Below are positions 1 through 6,884 of a DNA stretch of 37,552 bases, piece by piece. Within the stretch, counting starts at the first letter, position 1, and every line of letters starts with the position of its first letter. The notes under the pieces are model-generated. The model was given only the letters and a program-made list of their open reading frames with translations, did no database searches and was not told the DNA's origin. The position numbers and the translations under genes were made by a program. The stretch is from a virus: the IMG/VR virus record IMGVR_UViG_3300009370_000076, positions 1 to 37,552 of that record; one strand, written 5' to 3'.

Positions 1-618
1 GTCGCGGGGCTCCAGGTGCGTTTTCAAAATATCACCCTCTGCGCGTCCGTCGTATGTATTCTCGATTCCTCCGTTTATATCAGAAGTTAATGTAAGGGTC
101 CAATAATGGTTTGAAAATCCGCCTTCTTTTAGAAACTTGTGATAATTAACAGCAAGGGGGTCCGTGATTCCCTCTCCAAGAGTCGTCACATTCTTCATTC
201 CGCCAATTTTATAAAGTTTGTGTGCGGTCACAAATGTTCTCACTCTAGATGTGTTCTGAACAAGGCACTTTGCCTCTCCCTGTGGAGAAAGTGAGAGGGA
301 TTTTCCAGTAATAACCTTATATTCCTTCTTAAGGAAGTCAGCAATTGCCTGGATTCTTCTTTCGCACTCTTCTTCGAAGCCAACTGCGTAGACAGAAGAC
401 AAAGAGACATTTGCTTCGTAGTTAATCTGGAGCATGTCGCCGACAATTTTCACGCCGAAGCCGTCAGAAACTCGACTATCAACGATTGGGCAGCCCTCTT
501 CTCGACTTAGGCCGATCTTCTTGACATCTCCGGTTACGAAGCGTTCATCGTGAGAACCATCATAAGCATTTGCTGCCGCCTGATTAATCCCTGTAATAAT
601 TTCTAATGTTGTCGCCAT
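1..618 (-). CDS. Phage protein of unknown function, 3' end outside window
   Basis: An open frame runs from an ATG at 618 to the window edge without a stop (206 codons seen), so the C-terminus is missing. The protein begins MATTLEIITGINQAAANAYD and looks soluble: no signal peptide or membrane segment is visible and the composition is mixed alpha/beta. The start is supported by AGGAAA about nine bases upstream. It is the last gene of the run, 14 bases after the stop of the small leader-module protein at 633-992. I do not recognise the family. Position next to small virion-like proteins would fit a structural role, but that is inference only. Confidence 0.8.
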   Translation of the reverse strand, partial: MATTLEIITGINQAAANAYDGSHDERFVTGDVKKIGLSREEGCPIVDSRVSDGFGVKIVGDMLQINYEANVSLSSVYAVGFEEECERRIQAIADFLKKEYKVITGKSLSLSPQGEAKCLVQNTSRVRTFVTAHKLYKIGGMKNVTTLGEGITDPLAVNYHKFLKEGGFSNHYWTLTLTSDINGGIENTYDGRAEGDILKTHLEPRD

Positions 619-632
619 TGTTTAATTTCCTT

Positions 633-992
633 TTATTTATCTTGGTATCCGCCGCCGAACTCATCTCTTTCGAGGCTTTTAGCCAATGTGTGGATGGTTC
701 TATTCGAGCCCTTTTCTCCCATTGTAACATCAATGAGTGCCTGTACTAGATCTTGGGGATTCAAATCTCCGACTCGGTCAAGAAATTGCTGGGCTGCGGG
801 GTCTCCGGACTCTGCGGCTTCACGAGCGGGGCCCATTAGTTCCTCAATCCATCTTGTCGCATGAGTTTCTAGAACTTCTGGAGGCAAAAATGCAGCCTGA
901 TTGATTGGGCAGCCCATCTGCTCGCCTTCGGAAACAACAGCCTCGATTTCTTCTTTAATAATTTTTCTCAATTGAGATTTTGTAAGTTTCAT
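633..992 (-). CDS. Small helical protein with KLTKSQLRKIIKEE leader module
   Basis: A 119-aa protein starting MKLTKSQLRKIIKEE, an amphipathic positively charged helix that is also the exact start of the next protein upstream (996-1337). After residue 22 (VVSE) the two proteins diverge. The remainder is acidic and helical, with no membrane segment. The start has a strong GGAGG about eight bases upstream. It lies 3 bases after the stop of 996-1337. I recall similar leaders on small proteins of marine phages, but their function is not established to my knowledge. A role as an internal head or core protein with a cleavable targeting leader is a hypothesis, based on analogy with the T4 capsid targeting sequence. 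Confidence 0.85.
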   Translation of the reverse strand: MKLTKSQLRKIIKEEIEAVVSEGEQMGCPINQAAFLPPEVLETHATRWIEELMGPAREAAESGDPAAQQFLDRVGDLNPQDLVQALIDVTMGEKGSNRTIHTLAKSLERDEFGGGYQDK

Positions 993-1003
993 AACTTATT
1001 CCT
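949..1003 (-). repeat. Leader-module direct repeat, copy A
   Basis: Fifty-five bases covering the ribosome-binding site, start codon and first 14-15 codons of the gene at 633-992. They match 1294-1348 with only two differences by my alignment. Identity extends through synonymous third positions and the non-coding AGGAATAA, then stops. Confidence 0.9.
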
Positions 1004-1337
1004 CCCTCGTGTCGGCCATTAATTGCTGAATCTTGTCTGCGAGCCTCTCGCGTTGTGACACTGGCGTTTCTTTTCCGGAAATACGCGATACCCGCACATC
1101 GCCACTTGACAGAGCGTGGACGGCCGCGATTAAATTAATCCAATGCTGCTCTTCTGATGTTTGTGGAGACTCTGTACTCTGGCGGCCGTCGAAAGAGTCG
1201 CTAAACGGAGTTCCGCCCAGGTCAACGTCGCCACCCTCCTCCTCACTCCAGTCCCATTTCCCAGTGTTGAAAGCTTCAGAAATAGATTCAAGCTCTTCTT
1301 TAATAATTTTTCTTAATTGAGATTTTGTAAGTTTCAT
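996..1337 (-). CDS. Small acidic protein with KLTKSQLRKIIKEE leader module
   Basis: A 113-aa protein sharing its first 15 residues, and nearly all of the DNA coding for them, with the downstream neighbour at 633-992. The leader continues to ELESISEA, where ISE followed by A resembles a T4-type prohead protease site (I/L-x-E). The body is acidic and rich in Gly, Asp, Ser and Trp near residues 25-50, then helical. The start follows AAGGAATAAATT, the same ribosome-binding context as its neighbour. It begins 3 bases after the stop of the zinc-ribbon gene. Function unknown; probably an internal virion protein if the leader is a targeting signal. Confidence 0.82.
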   Translation of the reverse strand: MKLTKSQLRKIIKEELESISEAFNTGKWDWSEEEGGDVDLGGTPFSDSFDGRQSTESPQTSEEQHWINLIAAVHALSSGDVRVSRISGKETPVSQRERLADKIQQLMADTREE

Positions 1338-1348
1338 AATTTATTCCT
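1294..1348 (-). repeat. Leader-module direct repeat, copy B
   Basis: The matching copy of the 55-base unit at the start of the gene at 996-1337, in the same orientation, 345 bases from copy A. The coding part differs at one silent position (CAATTA versus CAATTG codon context), and the upstream part differs at one base. Confidence 0.9.
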
Positions 1349-1724
1349 TTTGTTGTGGGCGCCAGCCTGCTTTCCAGCGATTTTCTCTGCCTTCTACCCA
1401 TTGTATATAACATTTAAAGCAACAATCAAATTTAGTCATATAAACATTGTCTCGCAAATCAAAAGAATATGAAGAACAAACCGGACAAACTCGATCCTCG
1501 TCTTTACTAAATAGTTTTTTACTTATTAAAATGCCATCAACTTCTACTTTTTCATTCTTTTCTCGGTGTTTTATTTCTTTTTGGTGCAATTCGCGGATTT
1601 GTTGCTGGTATTCCTCTTCTTTCTCGTCAGTCCAATCAGACTTGGGGTGTTTTATAGCCTCTTTTCCATACTTCTTAGAAATGGCGACTTCATACTTGGC
1701 GATTTCGTTTAAATCTTTCTTCAT
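1341..1724 (-). CDS. Small zinc-ribbon-like protein
   Basis: A 127-aa protein starting MKKDLNEIAKYEVA. The N-terminal half is charged and helical. The C-terminal half has CPVC at residues 80-83 and a CC..C group at 101-105, a pattern that fits a four-cysteine zinc ribbon. A longer frame opens at 1793, but the ATG at 1724 overlaps the stop of the preceding gene as ATGA, the usual arrangement here, so I chose the shorter start. No enzyme motif is seen. It may bind nucleic acid or be a small structural protein; the family is not identified. Confidence 0.8.
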   Translation of the reverse strand: MKKDLNEIAKYEVAISKKYGKEAIKHPKSDWTDEKEEEYQQQIRELHQKEIKHREKNEKVEVDGILISKKLFSKDEDRVCPVCSSYSFDLRDNVYMTKFDCCFKCYIQWVEGRENRWKAGWRPQQKE

Positions 1725-2152
1725 TTGTTTACCGCGTAAGATAATCCAACTGTTGCTCCGACTCCGACAACAAATCCTCCGATAATTCCCCACATAAGGG
1801 CGTTCTTACCGGGCTTTTTGGCGATGATTTTGTTTAATTGCTCAATCTCTGTATTTTTTATATTTAGGGTTGTCTCAAATCTTTCTCTTTCTGTGTCAAT
1901 TGTAATATTTAGCTGATCTATTTTTAACTCATATTGGGCTGCCTGTTTATCGAGTTCAAATCCGAGCTTTAGGTCGTATTCTTCTTTCAAAAACTTATTA
2001 TTCGCCAACAATCTTGCCGTCGCCTCTGGATCAAAGAGGGTTCCGGTAAACGGGGCCGGCTGATCTTCCTGAATAAATGTAAATTTGCCATCCGAGGCAT
2101 AAGAATGACTCGAAAAGAGCAGAAAGAAGATCACAAAAAGCCTATTCCACAT
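1721..2152 (-). CDS. Exported coiled-coil protein with C-terminal membrane helix (candidate spanin partner)
   Basis: A 143-aa protein. Residues 1-19 form a signal peptide (MWNRLFVIFFLLFSSHSYA), probably cleaved after SYA. Then comes a QPAPFTGTLF segment, a heptad-like helix about 45-112, and a glycine-patterned hydrophobic segment at 119-140 (WGIIGGFVVGVGATVG). A longer frame opens at 2215, but starting there would put 21 extra charged residues before the signal peptide, so ATG 2152 is preferred. It overlaps the stop of the coiled-coil membrane protein 2142-2543 by 11 bases. Next to a holin-like gene this suggests the outer part of a cell-lysis pair. It has no lipobox cysteine, so it is not a classical Rz1-type o-spanin. 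Confidence 0.75.
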   Translation of the reverse strand: MWNRLFVIFFLLFSSHSYASDGKFTFIQEDQPAPFTGTLFDPEATARLLANNKFLKEEYDLKLGFELDKQAAQYELKIDQLNITIDTERERFETTLNIKNTEIEQLNKIIAKKPGKNALMWGIIGGFVVGVGATVGLSYAVNK

Positions 2153-2543
2153 ACTCAAACCCAAAAGTCTCCTCGATTTCGCGAGCCAACTCTGCTGGCT
2201 GCTCCTCAAAGTCACGGATAAATTCTCTTATATCCTCTTCCTTTCCCTTCTTGAGATCTTCGACAGCTTCATCATATTTGTCCGTCAAATCCTTAAGTTC
2301 CCTCTCATATTCAATAATTGCGGCTTCACGGGCAGCAATTTCCTTCCGGTGGAGTTCTTCGAGTGCTGCTAGTTGCTGTTCATAACTCGTACTCATAACC
2401 TCCATGGATTTTTTTAGAGAGGCATAGTCATTTTTTGTCACGAAAAAGAGGACAAGCATGACGACCAAGCCGACACCTTGCCAATTCTTGACCAAAAAGG
2501 CCCCGAGTGACTTAAATAAGTCTCCAACATTTATGTTGATCAC
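2142..2543 (-). CDS. Membrane-anchored coiled-coil protein, i-spanin-like candidate
   Basis: A 133-aa protein with a short N-terminal tail, one membrane segment at about 21-36 (WQGVGLVVMLVLFFV) and a long charged coiled coil from about 40 to 120. This is the topology of Rz-type inner-membrane spanins, which help disrupt the outer membrane at lysis. The start is GTG at 2543, overlapping the TAG of the holin-like gene as TAGTG; the next in-frame ATG would remove the membrane segment. Its own stop lies inside the next gene. Topology and neighbours support the call, but no family-specific motif is seen, so a general membrane-tethered coiled-coil protein is also possible. Confidence 0.72.
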   Translation of the reverse strand: MININVGDLFKSLGAFLVKNWQGVGLVVMLVLFFVTKNDYASLKKSMEVMSTSYEQQLAALEELHRKEIAAREAAIIEYERELKDLTDKYDEAVEDLKKGKEEDIREFIRDFEEQPAELAREIEETFGFEYVE

Positions 2544-2743
2544 TATGCACCCTTCAATTTAACGATTGCATCAATTACGGATTGACCACCGATGTACAGC
2601 GCGCTTAAAATAAGCCAATCGCCGCTTTCAATATTAGAAGTGAACATCAAAGCTGTGGCCGTTATCCAGACGAGAAGCTTTCTTGAGACGGCCTTTTCCA
2701 AAACCTTGTCGAGGGCGCCCTTTGCCATTTGTGTCATTGTCAT
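2543..2743 (-). CDS. Small two-helix membrane protein, holin candidate
   Basis: A 66-aa protein with a charged amphipathic N-terminus and two hydrophobic segments, about 23-37 (LLVWITATALMFTSN) and 43-61 (WLILSALYIGGQSVIDAIV), then a basic tail (KLKGA). This hairpin fits a class II holin, which opens the inner membrane for the endolysin. The start at 2743 has AGGAG five bases upstream. It is the first gene after the 28-base gap that carries the conserved element at 2760-2775, so it may start a transcript. The two following genes overlap it and each other. No endolysin is seen nearby, so the lysis role rests on size, topology and neighbours. Confidence 0.68.
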   Translation of the reverse strand: MTMTQMAKGALDKVLEKAVSRKLLVWITATALMFTSNIESGDWLILSALYIGGQSVIDAIVKLKGA

Positions 2744-2759
2744 ATATTCTCCTTATCGA

Positions 2760-2775
2760 CTATAAATAGTATTAT
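2760..2775 (-). promoter_or_regulatory. Conserved element upstream of the holin-like gene (possible promoter)
   Basis: The plus-strand sequence CTATAAATAGTATTAT also occurs at 10593-10608. Read in the direction of transcription it is ATAATACTATTTATAG, ending 17 bases before the start codon and followed by an AGGAG. It overlaps the stop codon of the Mre11-Rad50 gene. The core TATTTATA is the reverse complement of the T4 late promoter box TATAAATA. Promoter function is inferred from repetition and constant position. Confidence 0.45.
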
Positions 2776-5700
2776 TGTTGAATAAATGCGTAACCATTTT
2801 TCTTGTCAATTGTGATTTGCATGTCCACGCAGTCCTTGAGACTATCCAAATGAGAGATAAGCAAGACCGTCTTGAAATATGATCGAATAAGGTCCAGAAT
2901 ATCAATGAAACCCTGCATGTTTTCCTCATCCAAGGCTGTACCCGGCTCATCGAGAATGAAGATGTCCGACTTTGGCAGAGATGAAACACTCAAAAGGGAG
3001 AGGCGGATGGCCATGGCTGCAATCGTCTTCTCGGCGCCCGAGCCCATTTCGAGGGGGCGTGGCTCGTGCCTCGGGTGTTTGATAAAAATATCGAGGCGCT
3101 TTCCATCATCCTCAAAAAATACCTCAAACTCAACGATATTTGCCAAGATCTTGGCTATTTCCTCATTGATGACCGGCAATTTGCGCCTGATAACGTCGTA
3201 GGCAATTCCATTTGGGTGCATACAGCGCATATAGAGGTCGTATGCTGAAAATTCCTCCTGTAAGTCCAAGAATTCATCTCGTTGTGTTGTCAGGTTATCA
3301 ACCTTTTGTTCCAGAGACCCGACTGTCTTATATAATGAGAGCATCGAAGTGTTACATTTCGTTATGCTACCTTGGAGATTTTGAGATTTGATCTTTAGAG
3401 TTCTCAAATTTTTTGATAAGTTCTCAAGATTTTCAATAACGTCCTTGTTGAGTTCATATTCTGAAACCTTTTCCTCTAGGCTTTCTATTTCTTTCATCAG
3501 AGACTTAATTAAGGTAGAATTTTTCTCTATTTTCAGTCCGTAGTTCGTAATCTTGTTTGATAGTTCATTTTTCTTATCAAGAAGAGAGTTATATTTGCTG
3601 ATATGATCTTCCACTTCGTCTGGATTGATTTCCTGGATATCATCACTTATATCCTCTATTTGTTCGGAGAGGTTTTCAACCTCACGCTCATTGAGGGGGA
3701 TTGTTGCCTTGGAAACATACGCATCTTTAATGAACTTACACTTTGGATATGATGTTCCGCATGGAATTCCACTCAAGAGTTTTTCCTTGTTTCTATTTCT
3801 CTTAAGCTCTTCTTCTTCGGAGGACAATAAGTTTTCCAGTGTCGCGATTTGATCGAGGAGACTATTCGCTCTCTCTTGCTTATCGAATAAGGATTTTACA
3901 TCAAAATCTCCCACAAATTCAATAACTTTTTGGTATGTGTCCTTATCTTGATCCCTACTAAGATAAAATTCCTCATTTTGATCTGAAATGGAAATCAATT
4001 GATTCTTTTTATCACTCAATTCTTGTTGAACTTTTAAAACATCGATGATTTCAGCGGGAATTGATTTTATTTTTTCATTAATTTCAGATATTTGAGACTC
4101 GCAGCCTCCCATACTGGCTTTCAGGCTCTCGCATGCTGATTTTTTCTTTTCGAGTTTGTTGTTCGCGGTTTCCAAGTCGTCTTGAGCTTCAAGAATCTCG
4201 CTATTATAGTCCCTACCTTCAGACTTTCGAAGGGCGCCTTTTGTATCCGCCGCATCATCTTTGGACAGCTTGAACTTTCTCTCAAAAAACTCAAGATCAA
4301 GAAACTTTGCAAGGATCTCTTTTCTTTTTGTTGACCCCTCCTTGATAAAGGTAAGAGAATCCATCTGAGAGGCCATGGAAGAATATAGGAAGTCATCCAG
4401 GGTTCCAAAAACTTTGCGAATGTTTTTGTCGGTCTGGTTTCTCGTAAGTCCGTTTAGGCTCTCGGTGTCTCCAAAATTGGGATCGTACATGTTGAATTCG
4501 ACGTTGGTCTTTGCTTCCTGTGTTGCTTCTCCCTTCAATTTTCTAGTATATTTCTCCGAGGTTCTATCGATGTAATAATCAGTGTCTCCTATGGAAATTT
4601 TTACCTTGCCCTTTCCGAAATCCCTGTTCTGATTGATGATATTGAGGTTCTTTCGATCGTTCTTGGAGGTTGAATTAAAAATTGTGTACAGAATTGAATC
4701 GATAATGCTGGATTTACCTGAGAAGTTCTTTCCGAAGATACCAACGATTCCCTCTAGGTTATCAAAATTGATACTGTTTTCTTCACCATAATTAAAGAGG
4801 TTGTCCCACTCCACAGAACGAAGGCGCCAATTTATATTTCTTGATACCTCTTCATTCTCTTCTGCAATTTTATTGTATTTTAGATTGAGATCTAGAACTC
4901 TTTTCATCAGCTCGTCATCTACTTCAAAATCTTTCAGATATTCCTTGATGAGTTCTTCTTGAATCTCTATATTTCTCAGATCTTCCGTTTCAAGGCCGTC
5001 TGTAATATTTTGAACATTTCCCCGCTGGCCAGTGGCGCGGTTCAAAAAAGTAATGCTTTCTGGCTTAAAGCGTCGTTTGGCGACCTCTGTGGCCTTTCTC
5101 ATAACGTCTATTGGCAAATTGTTGTTAGAAACGAGGCGAAGGCGCGCCTCTTTCGGAACAACCTTGGATGCATTCCTCGGCATTTTGCCTGTGGATGTTA
5201 ATTCAATTGTTACAAAAGGCCTCGGATTTTTAAGCTCAATATGCCGACAAGTAAAGTTTTCTTTATCTTGGATGTCCCACAATAAAAATCCTTTATCGTT
5301 TGTTTCCCCATGATTTTGTTGAATTGTTGAACCACAGTACCTAATCCTCCCCTCTTCGTCTAATTTTTGATTTGTTTTGTGAATGTCGCCAAGAAAGCCA
5401 TAGTCATGGCCTTCGAAGATTTCAATTGGATGTTCGCCGTGTGTCATGACCCAGCCAGTATCAGTTTTTACTCCAGATACGGATCCATGATATAGGGCGA
5501 TGTTGATTTTGCTCGGATCGGATGGTTCAACCCAGCCTTCTTCGTCGAAAACAGATAGCACGTTGAGGGCCACATTTGCCCCTAGAAGCGTTTCGCCGGA
5601 ATTCTTAAGCAAATGTAGGTTTGGGTGCGCCAAAGCGTCAGCAATGGGCGTTAAGGCGTCCTGGCGGTTGCTATTTTTCAAGTTTCCATCGTGATTTCCG

Positions 5701-5930
5701 AGAATAATGTAGGTTGGAGCAATATTAGCTAGATTGCTAAAGAAAGCAGAACACATCTCCACAAATTCTGGACTGATCTGTGTCTTTGTGTGTGCGATGT
5801 CGCCGCAATGAATGATATAGTCTGGCTTCTCCTTTCTCAAAATGTCGTACAGCTTGTCAAAAACAATCCTGTACTCGTAATGATATTTTAAATTTTTAAT
5901 GTGGGTATCTGCTATGTGGGCAAACTTCAA
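2772..5930 (-). CDS. Fused Mre11-type nuclease and Rad50-type ATPase (gp47-gp46 fusion)
   Basis: A 1052-aa protein that joins two proteins normally made separately. Residues 1-240 are a calcineurin-type phosphoesterase: ADTH (D8, H10), CGDIAH (D44), GNHD (N79, H80, D81), YHGS (H148) and GDIH (H184), as in Mre11/SbcD/T4 gp47. From about 370 it is a Rad50/SbcC/T4 gp46-type ATPase: Walker A GKNFSGKSS at 401-408, long coiled coils about 560-890 around a hook CGTSYPKC (C724, C731), signature GSGAEKT at 963-969, Walker B FILDEP at 991-996 and H1027. The family processes DNA ends for recombination-dependent replication. The start is TTG at 5930 with AGGAG six bases upstream. The frame is continuous with no frameshift sign. 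It lies 9 bases after the primase stop. Confidence 0.95.
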   Translation of the reverse strand: MKFAHIADTHIKNLKYHYEYRIVFDKLYDILRKEKPDYIIHCGDIAHTKTQISPEFVEMCSAFFSNLANIAPTYIILGNHDGNLKNSNRQDALTPIADALAHPNLHLLKNSGETLLGANVALNVLSVFDEEGWVEPSDPSKINIALYHGSVSGVKTDTGWVMTHGEHPIEIFEGHDYGFLGDIHKTNQKLDEEGRIRYCGSTIQQNHGETNDKGFLLWDIQDKENFTCRHIELKNPRPFVTIELTSTGKMPRNASKVVPKEARLRLVSNNNLPIDVMRKATEVAKRRFKPESITFLNRATGQRGNVQNITDGLETEDLRNIEIQEELIKEYLKDFEVDDELMKRVLDLNLKYNKIAEENEEVSRNINWRLRSVEWDNLFNYGEENSINFDNLEGIVGIFGKNFSGKSSIIDSILYTIFNSTSKNDRKNLNIINQNRDFGKGKVKISIGDTDYYIDRTSEKYTRKLKGEATQEAKTNVEFNMYDPNFGDTESLNGLTRNQTDKNIRKVFGTLDDFLYSSMASQMDSLTFIKEGSTKRKEILAKFLDLEFFERKFKLSKDDAADTKGALRKSEGRDYNSEILEAQDDLETANNKLEKKKSACESLKASMGGCESQISEINEKIKSIPAEIIDVLKVQQELSDKKNQLISISDQNEEFYLSRDQDKDTYQKVIEFVGDFDVKSLFDKQERANSLLDQIATLENLLSSEEEELKRNRNKEKLLSGIPCGTSYPKCKFIKDAYVSKATIPLNEREVENLSEQIEDISDDIQEINPDEVEDHISKYNSLLDKKNELSNKITNYGLKIEKNSTLIKSLMKEIESLEEKVSEYELNKDVIENLENLSKNLRTLKIKSQNLQGSITKCNTSMLSLYKTVGSLEQKVDNLTTQRDEFLDLQEEFSAYDLYMRCMHPNGIAYDVIRRKLPVINEEIAKILANIVEFEVFFEDDGKRLDIFIKHPRHEPRPLEMGSGAEKTIAAMAIRLSLLSVSSLPKSDIFILDEPGTALDEENMQGFIDILDLIRSYFKTVLLISHLDSLKDCVDMQITIDKKNGYAFIQQ

Positions 5931-5942
5931 ACTTTTCTCCTA
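5931..5942 (-). promoter_or_regulatory. Strong ribosome-binding site deciding a TTG start
   Basis: In the coding direction TAGGAGAAAAGT precedes TTG at 5930-5928. The TAG is the primase stop codon, so the site overlaps the end of the upstream gene. No in-frame ATG lies near, and the TTG yields the expected N-terminus MKFAHIADTH of the phosphoesterase fold. Confidence 0.8.
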
Positions 5943-6863
5943 TAAATCAAAAATTGCAGATACTAAAGAATCCTCTTCTCTAATAACTGGCGCATCTTGA
6001 CTTAGCTTTTCTACTTCTTCTTTGGACATATCGCCTACGTCCCTCTCATCATCGTATTGTAATTCTCGAACTTCGATGCCGTACTTAAAAAACAATCTTT
6101 TGATGTTATTGGCCTTATATTTTGCATCTGGGTCTAATGCCAACAAAACCGGCGTATTGTTCTGGACTATCTTTTTGAACAGTCTAGATGTTTCTCTAAT
6201 TGTTGAGCCCAAAATAGGAACTGCGTTATCTGCCTTGACAGCATCAAACGCGCCTTCAACAATTGTGACCTCTTTATCAAAATCAACATACAATTCATTG
6301 AATACTATGTCGCGACTGACTGGAGGATTTTTATATCTTCTATACTCGTCTGTAAATGTTCTTGCTATGAAATAATTTAAGTCTCCGTTTTCGTTAAATG
6401 ATGGGATTATGATCCTTCCCTTGAATGGACCATCGGAACAAAAGCCAATTTTCCATTTTAGGATGTCTTTTCTGCTAATACCTCGTTTTTCAAGGTACTG
6501 TAGGGGTACCCTAAAATGAACATTTCCAGTTAAAGTGTGAAAATTTGGAGGCATTTCGATGATTTGCTCGAAATTGTCATCTTCCTCTTCCTCAAAGAGA
6601 TTTCCAAAAGCATTTAGATCTGTTTCCTCACCAGAAAATGCTTTCCAAGACTCTCGATCTTTTTGTGATCCGAACTTGCGAACAAGTCGATAAAGATTTC
6701 TTCCTTTTTCGTCGCAAACCCAGCATTTATAAACACCACGTTGGATGTTGACAGAGAATTTCCTCTTGTGATGCTTACAAAACGGACATTGAAACAAATG
6801 CTCGTTGTTTGACTTGTAAGACTTTCCAAGGAAACCTGTTATAATCGAAAGCTTTTCGTCCAT
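5940..6863 (-). CDS. DnaG-type DNA primase
   Basis: A 307-aa protein with an N-terminal zinc-binding domain (CPFC at 26-29 and CWVC at 47-50) and a C-terminal TOPRIM domain: VEGAFDAVKA (E203, D207) and LALDPDAK (D244, D246). GRIIIPSFNENGDLNYFIAR at about 149-168 matches the start of the DnaG catalytic core. It makes RNA primers for lagging-strand synthesis. It is short compared with bacterial DnaG (about 580 aa) and lacks the C-terminal helicase-binding region, which is usual for phage versions; no helicase is present in the window. The ATG at 6863 has no clear Shine-Dalgarno, only an AT-rich 21-base gap after the RuvC-like gene. Confidence 0.93.
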   Translation of the reverse strand: MDEKLSIITGFLGKSYKSNNEHLFQCPFCKHHKRKFSVNIQRGVYKCWVCDEKGRNLYRLVRKFGSQKDRESWKAFSGEETDLNAFGNLFEEEEDDNFEQIIEMPPNFHTLTGNVHFRVPLQYLEKRGISRKDILKWKIGFCSDGPFKGRIIIPSFNENGDLNYFIARTFTDEYRRYKNPPVSRDIVFNELYVDFDKEVTIVEGAFDAVKADNAVPILGSTIRETSRLFKKIVQNNTPVLLALDPDAKYKANNIKRLFFKYGIEVRELQYDDERDVGDMSKEEVEKLSQDAPVIREEDSLVSAIFDL

Positions 6864-6884
6864 AATAATAATATAACATAAATG

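Noticed and set aside
484-915. Thirteen-base match GATTGGGCAGCCC at 484-496 and 903-915, both coding GCPI
   Set aside because: Short, isolated, and flanking sequences of the two proteins do not align; may be chance.
1725-1793. Longer N-terminus for the zinc-ribbon protein
   Set aside because: The extra 23 residues (Arg/Ser/Cys-rich) come from overlap with the end of the preceding gene; the ATGA overlap at 1724 fits the local pattern better.
2760-2768. TATAAATA on the plus strand as a T4-type late promoter
   Set aside because: It would point away from every gene in the window into the Mre11-Rad50 gene as antisense. The element is more plausibly read in the coding direction, so I report it as an unassigned conserved element.
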